NCBI GenBank assembly: GCA_004295045.1 | Contig: SHND01000048.1 | Span: 1 to 45,951 of the forward strand | Origin: Chloroflexota bacterium | GTDB taxonomy: Bacteria; Chloroflexota; Anaerolineae; UBA4142; SHND01 | Direction: 5' to 3' | DNA length: 45,951 nucleotides | The notes under the pieces: model-generated | What the model saw: the letters and a program-made list of their open reading frames with translations, nothing else | Database searches by the model: none | Told to the model about the DNA's origin: nothing | Position numbers and translations under genes: made by a program | Shown here: positions 33,632 through 40,757 of the stretch, in pieces | Position numbering within the stretch: the first letter of the stretch is position 1 | Layout of the letters: the number at the start of each line of letters is the position of its first letter

Positions 33632-34315
33632 TTACGATGATTTGAGAATGCGCGCGGGGTTGCCCGCGGCGGTTGCGCCGGCAGGCACATTAGTCGAAAC
33701 AACCGCTCCCGCCGCGATGACACAATCCTCTCCGAGCTGAACGCCCGCGAGAATTACAGCGTTCGATCCGATGCGCACGCGGTCTGCCACTTGAACCGAA
33801 GGACCTTGCCAAAAGCGTCCTTCCATTTCGGTTGCCGATTCCGTCGAAAGCTGTCCGCTCGCTTGCAGCGCGCCCGTCATGTAACGCCCGGCGGTAAAGG
33901 TGACATGCGGACCGATAAACACATCGTCGCCGATGAGCGCGCCTTCCGAAATTGTGACCGATTCCATCAAGCGAACATTGCGCCCGAGTTGTGCGTCTTC
34001 GCGGATGACCGTGTTGTTGCCGAATACGCAATCGTCTCCAATTTGCGCGCCTTCGCGGATAATAACATGATGTCCCGTTTGAACATTATTGCCCAGCGCC
34101 GCTTGTTCATAAATGACCGTGCCGGAACGCAAAATACAATGCGCGCCGAGCTGCGCGCCCGCGCTATTTGAAAAATCGCGCGCTTGCAAGAGCGATGCTT
34201 TTGAAGGATGTCCAACGATGACATTCCAGCCAATCAAAGTTCCTTCGCCAATCCCGCTTGCGCCGAGAATGATTGCGCTTTCCGCGATGGATGATTTCAA
34301 AGGCAGCTCCAACAT
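33632..34315 (-). CDS. Hexapeptide (left-handed beta-helix) acyltransferase
   Basis: 227 residues from the ATG that shares one base with the stop of the epimerase gene (TAATG). Residues about 15-215 are almost entirely hexapeptide repeats such as IGEGTLIGWNVIVG, AALGNNVQTGHHVIIREGA and IGSNAVILAGVQLGEDCVIAAGAVV, ending in AAGNPARIL. The length and the GHHVII turn with a candidate catalytic His resemble WbpD/WlbB N-acetyltransferases. It probably N-acetylates the amino sugar made by the DegT enzyme. Confidence 0.88.
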   Translation of the reverse strand: MLELPLKSSIAESAIILGASGIGEGTLIGWNVIVGHPSKASLLQARDFSNSAGAQLGAHCILRSGTVIYEQAALGNNVQTGHHVIIREGAQIGDDCVFGNNTVIREDAQLGRNVRLMESVTISEGALIGDDVFIGPHVTFTAGRYMTGALQASGQLSTESATEMEGRFWQGPSVQVADRVRIGSNAVILAGVQLGEDCVIAAGAVVSTNVPAGATAAGNPARILKSS

Positions 34316-35304
34316 TACTCCCAATTTCGCAATTTCTCTTGGCTCAACATTTCGCGCGGATTAAATTCCGAACGCATCAACCAATCTACATAGCGCTTTA
34401 CGCCATCACTAATTTCTACGCGCGGTTCAAAGCCGAGGATTTGTTTCGCGCGTGCAATGTCGGCGGAATGGCGCTGCACATCTCCGGGGCGCGGAGATTG
34501 ATGTTCGATCTTGCTTTTTGACTGCGGCAGAGTCTCTAAAACGATCTGCGCGAGTTCGTTAATGCTGACCTCTTGCCCGCGCGCGATATTTACCACGTTG
34601 CCGACCAGCGCGTCACACTCGCCTGCGGCAATCAACCCGCGTACGGTATCACTCACTTCTGTAAAATCACGCGTCTGTGAACCATCGCCGAAAACCACCA
34701 ACGGCGCGTCGTTCAGCGCGCGCACGACGAATTTCGGTATCACTTCGCCGTAAGGTCCTTCAAAATGTTCGCGCGGTCCATAAGTGTTAAAAGGGCGCAC
34801 GACGGTTACGGGCAATCCGTAGGTGAGATAAAAAGAACGCGCATACACTTCGCCCGCCAATTTGCTCGCGCCGTAGGGTGTCGTCGGCACGAGCGGATGT
34901 TCTTCGTTCATCGGCACATGGAGCGCGGTGCCATACACTTCGGACGATGAACAGTAAACAAACCGCTTGACATTTTCATCGAGCGCGGCGGTCAGCAAAT
35001 GCAATGTCGCGGTCGCGTTGACCTCATGCACCAGATACGGATCGCGAATCGAAACGCGCACGCATTGAACGGCAAGGTGATAAACAAAGTCCACCCCGCG
35101 CATCAATTCGCGCACGCGCGCTTTATCCCGAATGTCGAGTTCGACGACGCGGACGCGCGGATCGGACGCATGATGGGCAAGGTTTTCGCGCGTGCCGGTG
35201 GAAAAATCATCCGCGACGAGAATTTCGTGCGCCTCCTTTTCTGCGAGCGCATCCACCAAATTCGAACCGATAAAGCCCGCGCCGCCCGTCACCAAAATTT
35301 TCAA
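34315..35304 (-). CDS. NAD-dependent epimerase/dehydratase (extended SDR)
   Basis: 329 residues. TGGAGFIGSN is the NAD loop, ADDFSTGTREN follows strand 2. The catalytic Ser/Tyr/Lys are seen in CSSSEVYG and TPYGASK. The C-terminal half has NTYGPREH, GDGSQTRDFTEVSD and PRPGDVQRHSAD, typical of UDP-sugar 4-epimerases and related decarboxylases or dehydratases. It acts on a nucleotide sugar; the precise reaction is not decided. It overlaps the oxidoreductase stop by ATGA. Confidence 0.92.
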   Translation of the reverse strand: MKILVTGGAGFIGSNLVDALAEKEAHEILVADDFSTGTRENLAHHASDPRVRVVELDIRDKARVRELMRGVDFVYHLAVQCVRVSIRDPYLVHEVNATATLHLLTAALDENVKRFVYCSSSEVYGTALHVPMNEEHPLVPTTPYGASKLAGEVYARSFYLTYGLPVTVVRPFNTYGPREHFEGPYGEVIPKFVVRALNDAPLVVFGDGSQTRDFTEVSDTVRGLIAAGECDALVGNVVNIARGQEVSINELAQIVLETLPQSKSKIEHQSPRPGDVQRHSADIARAKQILGFEPRVEISDGVKRYVDWLMRSEFNPREMLSQEKLRNWE

Positions 35305-36323
35305 AGCGTCGCTCCAATCTCAATCGAACGTCCGCCCTCTTTCAATGAACGTGTGGCGGCTTCCAACACTTGGACGACGGCGACACCGGCATTGCCGTCG
35401 GTGCGCGGGGTCTTGCCTTTAGCGATGCATTCGACAAAGTGCTCGCACTCGGCGCGAAGTGGTTCGATCACATCGAGGCGCGGACTCAATACATCCCCCA
35501 CGCGATACGTACGCTGCAATTCCGCGCGCGTTGCTTGATTCAACATTAACGCCTCGACGCGGCTGTCGTACAATTTTACTTTTTCCATCGTCTCGAGGTC
35601 ATCGTACACAATCATTTGTTTCGAGCCGACGACGGTGGTGCGCCGCAGTTTTGCGGGTGACATCCAACTGACGTGAATGTGCGCCATTACTTTGTTTTCA
35701 AATTCGAGCGTGAGAAAAGCGACATCTTCAATATCGGTTTGCGTGTACGAATTGCCGCGCGCGCTCACGCGCAGCGGACGTTGTCCGAGCCAATACAAAA
35801 TGATGGAAACATCATGCGGCGCCAAATCCCAAATGACGTTGATGTCGAATTGATGCAAGCCCAAATTCACGCGCGAGGAATCAATGTAATAAATTTCACC
35901 GAGCGCGCCGCGTTCGATCATTTCTTTGACTTTGACCACTGCGGGATTGTAAATAAAGGTATGCCCGACCATCAAGACGCGCCCCGCCGCGTGCGCCGCA
36001 TCGGAAATTTCGCACGCAGTCTCTGTCGTCGCGGCGAGCGGTTTTTCGACCAACACGTGTTTCCCGGCGCGCAGCGCGTCGAGCGCCAAACGCCGATGAG
36101 TGGAAACAGGCGTGGCGATCACGATGGCGTCAACTTTTGGGTCGCGCAACAGGTCGTGATAATCAGTCGTCGTTGCGAGCGTGGGATACTGGCTGGCGAG
36201 CGGGGCGAGTTTTGCCGAGTCGAGATCACAAACGTAGGCGACGCGTGCGCCGGGGACTTGGGAAAAATTACGGATGAGATTGGGACCCCAATAGCCCGCG
36301 CCAATCACTGCAAGATGAACCAT
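35301..36323 (-). CDS. Gfo/Idh/MocA-family oxidoreductase (WlbA/WbpB-like)
   Basis: 340 residues from the ATG at 36323; a TTG six bases upstream is less likely. AVIGAGYWGPNLIRNF binds NAD and VLVEKPLA contains the conserved EKP. The substrate domain has HTFIYNPAVVKVKEMIERGALGEI and NVIWDLAPHDVSIILYWLG with the catalytic His/Asp. WlbA/WbpB oxidise UDP-GlcNAcA at C3 before transamination. It is the first gene of the 12-gene array with a -10 box very close to its ATG. Confidence 0.9.
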   Translation of the reverse strand: MVHLAVIGAGYWGPNLIRNFSQVPGARVAYVCDLDSAKLAPLASQYPTLATTTDYHDLLRDPKVDAIVIATPVSTHRRLALDALRAGKHVLVEKPLAATTETACEISDAAHAAGRVLMVGHTFIYNPAVVKVKEMIERGALGEIYYIDSSRVNLGLHQFDINVIWDLAPHDVSIILYWLGQRPLRVSARGNSYTQTDIEDVAFLTLEFENKVMAHIHVSWMSPAKLRRTTVVGSKQMIVYDDLETMEKVKLYDSRVEALMLNQATRAELQRTYRVGDVLSPRLDVIEPLRAECEHFVECIAKGKTPRTDGNAGVAVVQVLEAATRSLKEGGRSIEIGATL

Positions 36324-36336
36324 AGACAACGTTGCA

Positions 36337-36342
36337 ATTCTA
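36337..36342 (-). promoter_or_regulatory. -10 box of the sugar-nucleotide array
   Basis: TAGAAT on the minus strand lies 13 bases before the ATG at 36323, giving a leader of about 6 bases. The -35 region is poor. No ribosome-binding site is seen, as for the genes at 2324 and 3914. Confidence 0.4.
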
Positions 36343-36370
36343 GCACAGGTGAGAGGGAAAACGTAATTGA

Positions 36371-36412
36371 GGATTCAAAATTAGAAATTGACAAAGCGGA
36401 TTTTGAATTTCG
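36371..36412. repeat. AATTC-rich repeat with inverted pair
   Basis: ATTCAAAAT (36373-36381) faces ATTTTGAAT (36400-36408). The sequence resembles the repeat before the helicase gene at 13008-13055. It fills the gap between the sugar array promoter and the C45 gene end. Confidence 0.4.
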
Positions 36413-36425
36413 AATATGGATTTCA

Positions 36426-37517
36426 TCACGTCAAGGCATACGGCGCGAATTCATTCTGGCATGGATTGCCGCGCGCGAGCCACATTTTTTGTTCCGTGAG
36501 ATCAATCAGCGTTGAAAAAACAGTGACACTCTGCCCCGCGTGCTTGCACACACTCCATGGTTCATAGACGTGATCGCGTACAAAACGCGCGCAAATTTCA
36601 TAGTCAATGCTACCGTGATACTTGTTTGCATAATCGAACGCGCGCTCACAGCGCGTTGCCGACGTGGCAATGTTTTGGTGGTCAGATTCAAAGGGCAGCA
36701 TGTTTTCGGCGAGATAATGGTTCGTGTGCGCGAGTGTGCCGCCATGCTCTTCGCTCCACGTCAACGCGGCGGAGGTCGCCGAACCTTCCACATTCACGAT
36801 TCTTCCGTCGCTCGACGAAATAATATTGTTGTAACTCGACGCGCGTTCGTTGTGCAGCGCAGAGGCGAGCGCACTCTCCAGATTGCGTTGTGCCAAAATA
36901 TCGCGCACGAGGAGCAAACGCGGCACGCCGACGCGTGAATCGTTCGCGTTCAGTTGATTGCCGGTCAAGGCAATTCCTGCATTGTTCAAGCCAACGCTGA
37001 TAAAAATTCCACCGACCGTTACTGCCAAAATTTCGGGTTCCCCCTCTGCGCGAAAACGAGTCACAAAGAGGTAATCGTATGCGCTCTTGCCCAGGTCGTT
37101 GTTGTGCGCGAGCCACACATGCCCATCGCGTGTCGCAGGCGGCGCGGCGGCGAGATCGGAACAACCCTTCTTCCTCTCCCTTTCTCCCTCTCCTTTCCAA
37201 GGAGAGGGATGGGGTGAGGTTTCCCCACGTACCTCTTCGTACAACAATTCTTCGACGCTCATCAAGAACAAGTCGTCAAATGGGATGCCCACGCCAGCGG
37301 CGCACCCTTGCAGTTCTTGGACAACCTTTGGAAAGTGTTCTATGGTTTTGTCCAGAAACGGTTTGCTCAAGGCAAGCAGCGGCTTCCATTTGTCGCCGTA
37401 TTCGGCGAGCGATTCGGCGTACATGGCGCGCAGCGCGTCGCGCGCAGCAATGCCGATTTGCTGTCCAACTTGATAATGGGTGCCGCGCGTTTCGATAATG
37501 GGGATGGGATATGACAT
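36426..37517 (-). CDS. C45-type autoproteolytic Ntn hydrolase/acyltransferase
   Basis: 363 residues. The family resembles acyl-CoA:6-aminopenicillanate acyltransferase (peptidase C45). The N-terminal segment (ETRGTHYQVGQQIG) would be the alpha chain. The nucleophile is Cys119 in KKGCSDLAA; self-cleavage between Gly118 and Cys119 would free it. RDGHVWLAHNNDLG and GLNNAGIALTGNQL follow as oxyanion-hole and substrate elements. Residues about 98-116 are a repeat-derived insertion placed just before the cleavage site. The substrate is unknown. It has its own promoter. Confidence 0.85.
   Translation of the reverse strand: MSYPIPIIETRGTHYQVGQQIGIAARDALRAMYAESLAEYGDKWKPLLALSKPFLDKTIEHFPKVVQELQGCAAGVGIPFDDLFLMSVEELLYEEVRGETSPHPSPWKGEGERERKKGCSDLAAAPPATRDGHVWLAHNNDLGKSAYDYLFVTRFRAEGEPEILAVTVGGIFISVGLNNAGIALTGNQLNANDSRVGVPRLLLVRDILAQRNLESALASALHNERASSYNNIISSSDGRIVNVEGSATSAALTWSEEHGGTLAHTNHYLAENMLPFESDHQNIATSATRCERAFDYANKYHGSIDYEICARFVRDHVYEPWSVCKHAGQSVTVFSTLIDLTEQKMWLARGNPCQNEFAPYALT
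37171..37223. repeat. REP-like palindromic element inside the C45 gene
   Basis: A 10-base perfect stem (37186-37195 with 37199-37208, loop TCC) is flanked by pyrimidine- and purine-rich arms. On the coding strand it reads in frame as SPHPSPWKGEGERE. This peptide is familiar as the translation of a widespread dispersed palindrome found in many bacterial genomes. Confidence 0.85.
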
Positions 37518-37541
37518 GGAAAAATCAAAACCTGTGCGCTC

Positions 37542-37570
37542 AGTATAACAAAAAACCTCGCCAGTCTCAA
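37542..37570 (-). promoter_or_regulatory. Promoter of the C45 hydrolase gene
   Basis: TTGAGA (37565-37570), 17 bases, TATACT (37542-37547) on the minus strand. The -35 box lies in the loop of the upstream gene's terminator. Confidence 0.55.
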
Positions 37571-37583
37571 AGACCGACGAGGT
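37555..37583 (-). terminator. Terminator of the bactofilin-like gene
   Basis: ACCTCG (37555-37560) pairs with CGAGGT (37578-37583), with an inner GTCT/AGAC stem after a small bubble. A T run follows on the minus strand. It begins 6 bases after the stop of the gene ending at 37589. Confidence 0.75.
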
Positions 37584-37588
37584 GTGTA

Positions 37589-38773
37589 TTATTCATTCGG
37601 CTTGGTTTCGTCCGCATCATTCGGTGGAGTGTTCTCTGCGGGCGGAATGTCCACACTTTTTGTTTCAGCCGCAGGCGGCGTTGCATCGCGCGCTTGGGCT
37701 TGTTTCGCTCTTTCTTCCCACGCCGCGACATCAACAGTGCTTGGCGGATAGGTCCCCGGCGCGCCGGGCGCAGCCGCGGCGACGGCGGGCGTCATCATCA
37801 TCGTTGGAGGAGTGGGATACGCGCGTGTGCCAAAACGGGTGAGGACAACCGCGCCCAACCCGATCATCCCTACGATGAACGAAATCAACCAGCCAATAAT
37901 CGGCACTTGACCGACAACCATTAAAACGAGTACGCCCAAGACGACGGCAACCACAGGCAATATATCGCGCGCCTTGAACGCTTGTAAAATTTTCTCGCCT
38001 GCCAAGAGTCCAATACCGATACTGCCAAAAATCCACGCTACGGCAGAAACCAGTCCGAGAAGCAAACCGATGGGAATTCCGATAACGGTAATGAATAACA
38101 GCAAACATAAAATCGGAAGCACGATCATGGTGAGACAACCGACGCCCACTGTGTTGAATGGTTTCGCCTGCGCCGCTTCACTCACGCGCTTGGTGGCGTT
38201 GGGCGCAAAGATGACGACGAGCGCGCCGAGCGCGGCAAACGCGAGCGCGGTCACAATTCCGCCGAGAATGTCAAAGCGAAAATTGAAAATTCGGGCAAAT
38301 GGGTTGAATGGAGTTGGAGGCGCGGGCTGAAGCGGCGCAATTGGTGCGATGGGAGGAGCGAAGGGAGTGTTGCCGCTACTGTTGATGCCACCACGCACTT
38401 GCGCGCCTGATGCGCGCTGCACGTTTCCGCCCATTGAAGTGATGGCGCCGTTTATCACGGCAGTATCGGTGAGTGTAACATTTCCACCGAACGTAGTAAT
38501 GTCTCCGCCGACCGTTCCCGCGACTGTAACGTTGCCGCCAAAGTTCGCGAGATCGGTGTGGATTGTCGCACCTTGCTCGATGGTGACATTGCAGCCGATT
38601 GCGAGCAAACTGTCTGTGCTTTGCCCCGAAGCGAGCGTATAGTTATTGCCCGCGCAAAATTGCCCGCCCCCTTGATCGCTTGCTGCCATTGCCGGTGCGG
38701 CAGAACCAATGGCGAGCATAAGTATGAAAAGGAGGGCGAGCGTGAATTTTCGTGTGAATAAAGTGCGTGACAT
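37589..38773 (-). CDS. Bactofilin-like polymer-forming membrane protein
   Basis: 394 residues. A signal peptide (LALLFILMLAIGSAAPAMA) precedes a beta-solenoid-like region (about 45-125). Its short repeats (GGNVTVAGTVGGDITTFGGNVTL) resemble bactofilins, here facing the outside. A Pro-rich spacer, four or five membrane helices (about 165-320) and a Pro/Ala/acid-rich tail follow. Export plus membrane anchoring differs from classical cytoplasmic bactofilins. It is third in the sigma/anti-sigma operon and may be an envelope-stress target. A CGGAG site precedes the ATG. Confidence 0.75.
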   Translation of the reverse strand: MSRTLFTRKFTLALLFILMLAIGSAAPAMAASDQGGGQFCAGNNYTLASGQSTDSLLAIGCNVTIEQGATIHTDLANFGGNVTVAGTVGGDITTFGGNVTLTDTAVINGAITSMGGNVQRASGAQVRGGINSSGNTPFAPPIAPIAPLQPAPPTPFNPFARIFNFRFDILGGIVTALAFAALGALVVIFAPNATKRVSEAAQAKPFNTVGVGCLTMIVLPILCLLLFITVIGIPIGLLLGLVSAVAWIFGSIGIGLLAGEKILQAFKARDILPVVAVVLGVLVLMVVGQVPIIGWLISFIVGMIGLGAVVLTRFGTRAYPTPPTMMMTPAVAAAAPGAPGTYPPSTVDVAAWEERAKQAQARDATPPAAETKSVDIPPAENTPPNDADETKPNE

Positions 38774-38809
38774 AAATACTCCGAAAACAATGTCGAGACG
38801 TTGGGCGCA

Positions 38810-39316
38810 TCAAGCGCGCGTGGGATTCCAATTGCCGCTGACGCGCGCCCAGAGCAGCGTAAGCGCTAACACAATGAGCGCATAAATCAAAAGCGGTCCT
38901 GTGCCAATCGCTTGCACAAGTGTGAACAAGATCGCGAGACCAAGAGGTATAAAGAGGAGCAAACTCGCTGTCAGAAAAATGATCGCGTCGAGAAAAATAT
39001 TCCAATTAAGCGCAAGCCATGCCAACGCGGCGAACGACCCTAAAAAAATGATACCCAACGTGAGAAGCCATTGCGTGCGCGTGCGGCTTCTTTCGTATGC
39101 TTCGAGTCGCAAAAGAAAGCGCGCGGGAAATCCCTCATCCGGAAGCGCCATGCCGGTGCGCTTGAGCAGCGCGTCAAATTCGTGCAGTCCTTCGGCGGCA
39201 ATACGCAGCGCGAGCGAGTTTTGGATGGCTTGGTCCACCTCCGCTTGCTCGGACGCGGTGAGCGGTTCGTCGAGCGCTTTGGCAATCAATTCAATGATTC
39301 GTTCATCATCCTGCAT
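38810..39316 (-). CDS. Membrane anti-sigma-factor-like protein
   Basis: 168 residues from the ATG at 39316, which has a GGAG site and overlaps the sigma-factor stop by 11 bases. The soluble N-terminal part (1-80) has the helical ERIIELIAKALDEPLTASEQAEVDQAI pattern of anti-sigma domains but lacks the HxxxCxxC zinc motif. Three hydrophobic helices occupy about 84-160. It would hold the adjacent ECF sigma factor at the membrane until a signal releases it. Confidence 0.75.
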   Translation of the reverse strand: MQDDERIIELIAKALDEPLTASEQAEVDQAIQNSLALRIAAEGLHEFDALLKRTGMALPDEGFPARFLLRLEAYERSRTRTQWLLTLGIIFLGSFAALAWLALNWNIFLDAIIFLTASLLLFIPLGLAILFTLVQAIGTGPLLIYALIVLALTLLWARVSGNWNPTRA

Positions 39317-39890
39317 GACGTAACTCCAAGCGAGGTTTTCCATTTGGCTCGGCGCGTAAATGTTTGCCGAGCATTTGGCGGGCGCGGAACAATTTCACTT
39401 TGACAGTGCCGACGTTGTCGCCGGTGATCTTGGAAATTTCTTCGAGTGACATTTCGTTCCAATATTTCAAGACCAATACCATACGATACTGCGGCGGCAA
39501 TTTCAGCAATCCTTTTTGCACTTCTTCTTCACGTTCGCGCGAGAGCGCGCTCGCTTCAGGCGAAGGCAGATCGGAAGCCAGTGACGGCGCGGATTCATCC
39601 CAGCGCGGATCGTCGAACGAGAGCCATTGAAATTTGCGACGGCGCAGACGATCAATGCAGAAATGCGCGGCGACGGACAGAATCCACGTGCCGAAACTTT
39701 GGTTCGGATCGTACGTTTTTAATTGCGCAAAGGCGCGCAAAAAGGTCTCTTGTGCAGCGTCTTCCGCATCATTGCGGTTGCCCAACATACGATATGCGAG
39801 GTTGTAAACGGGTGTCTGGAACTCTGCCACAATTTCGGCAAAAGCGAGTTTATCGCCCCGCTGCGCGGCAGCAATAGTCTTGGGTTCCAT
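39306..39890 (-). CDS. ECF-subfamily RNA polymerase sigma factor
   Basis: 194 residues. Region 2 covers about 15-85 (VYNLAYRMLGNRNDAEDAAQETFLRAF, then FGTWILSVAAHFCIDRLRRRK). Region 4 covers about 125-180 (LPPQYRMVLVLKYWNEMSLEEISKITGDNVGTVKVKLFRARQML). Region 3 is absent, as in all ECF factors. It is followed by its probable anti-sigma factor and a bactofilin-like gene, and preceded by a TGTAAC-N16-CGTA element that it may itself recognise. Confidence 0.92.
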   Translation of the reverse strand: MEPKTIAAAQRGDKLAFAEIVAEFQTPVYNLAYRMLGNRNDAEDAAQETFLRAFAQLKTYDPNQSFGTWILSVAAHFCIDRLRRRKFQWLSFDDPRWDESAPSLASDLPSPEASALSREREEEVQKGLLKLPPQYRMVLVLKYWNEMSLEEISKITGDNVGTVKVKLFRARQMLGKHLRAEPNGKPRLELRHAG

Positions 39891-39911
39891 GCGGCTTGTT
39901 CTGGTGAATTC

Positions 39912-39937
39912 TACGGAAGGGTTCGGAAAGGGTTACA
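39912..39937 (-). promoter_or_regulatory. Putative ECF-type autoregulatory promoter
   Basis: On the minus strand TGTAAC (39932-39937) and CGTA (39912-39915) are separated by exactly 16 bases, the spacing and near-consensus of SigW-like ECF promoters. It would start transcription about 15 bases before the sigma-factor ATG. Confidence 0.5.
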
Positions 39938-39940
39938 CGG

Positions 39941-40004
39941 GAAATGCAGAATGCAAAATGCAGAATGCACAATGCACAATGGTCAATGCAGAATACTCAA
40001 TGCT
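39941..40004. repeat. Degenerate ATGCAGA/ATGCACA tandem repeat
   Basis: About eight copies of a 7-8 base unit (ATGCAGA, ATGCAAA, ATGCACA, ATGGTCA) run through the gap between the sigma factor and the glycerophosphodiesterase and enter the latter's last codons and stop (39983-39985). A related tract lies at 5391-5453. Confidence 0.75.
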
Positions 40005-40750
40005 CTTCGGGTCACGGCAGGATGGTTGGTCAATAGCACGGGCGCGCCGAGACGACGATAAAATTTTAGGCGCGGTTCGGGCGCGGGATCCAGCGGGCAA
40101 GCAATTTTACCGCGTCGTTTCGCCCAGGCGAAATAAAACGGGTTGAGATAAAGCAAGGGATACACGGGTCCCATCAGTTCTGTATCGTACAACGGAAATG
40201 GGTTCTTGAGTGTGATGATGCCGATGGGAATTTGCGGGGCAACGCGTTTGCAGGCGCGAATGCGCGCGCCGTTGAACGAAAGTAATACGGTACGCTCCAA
40301 CGCGTTGTGCCGGGATAAAAGTTTGATGAGGCGCTCTGCATCGCGTGTTTCGATAAAACGGTCATCTTTGAGTTCGAGTGCGAGGGGCGTATTGCGCGAT
40401 TTTGTAAATTCCAAAAATTCTGCCAGCGCCGGGAGCTCCTCCGCTCCCAAAATTTGTTTTGAATCAAACGAACGCTGCGCGCGAAATTTCTTGATTTCTG
40501 CAAGCGTCATGTTCGCGACAATTCCGCTGCCATTCGTCGTGCGGTCTAGAGCCGCGTCGTGCATCAAAATGATTTCGTCGTCGCGCGTGAAACGAATGTC
40601 TGTTTCCAAAACATCTGCGTCTTGTATCAATGCGCGTTGAAATGCCGCGAGCGTATTTTCAGGCAATTCATCCGACGAACCGCGATGTGCCATCAACAAG
40701 GGCATTGCATCGCGCGGACGTTCGAGAACGGATTGCCAGATGAGGGGCAT
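39983..40750 (-). CDS. Glycerophosphodiester phosphodiesterase
   Basis: 255 residues from the ATG at 40750; further upstream ATGs would lie inside the transporter gene. The GDPD signature is complete: LLMAHRGSSDELPENTLAAF, then VLETDIRFTRDDEIILMHDAALDRTTNG, giving the HR, E-N-T, E-x-D and HD residues for metal binding and catalysis. LALELKDDRF and VLLSFNG follow. It hydrolyses glycerophosphodiesters to glycerol 3-phosphate. No signal peptide is seen. The last four codons and the stop lie in a dispersed repeat. Confidence 0.92.
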   Translation of the reverse strand: MPLIWQSVLERPRDAMPLLMAHRGSSDELPENTLAAFQRALIQDADVLETDIRFTRDDEIILMHDAALDRTTNGSGIVANMTLAEIKKFRAQRSFDSKQILGAEELPALAEFLEFTKSRNTPLALELKDDRFIETRDAERLIKLLSRHNALERTVLLSFNGARIRACKRVAPQIPIGIITLKNPFPLYDTELMGPVYPLLYLNPFYFAWAKRRGKIACPLDPAPEPRLKFYRRLGAPVLLTNHPAVTRRALSILH

Positions 40751-40757
40751 GTTTTGA

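Noticed and set aside
39941..40004. CRISPR or iteron origin
   Set aside because: Units are only 7-8 bases and degenerate, with no replication gene or DnaA-box cluster.
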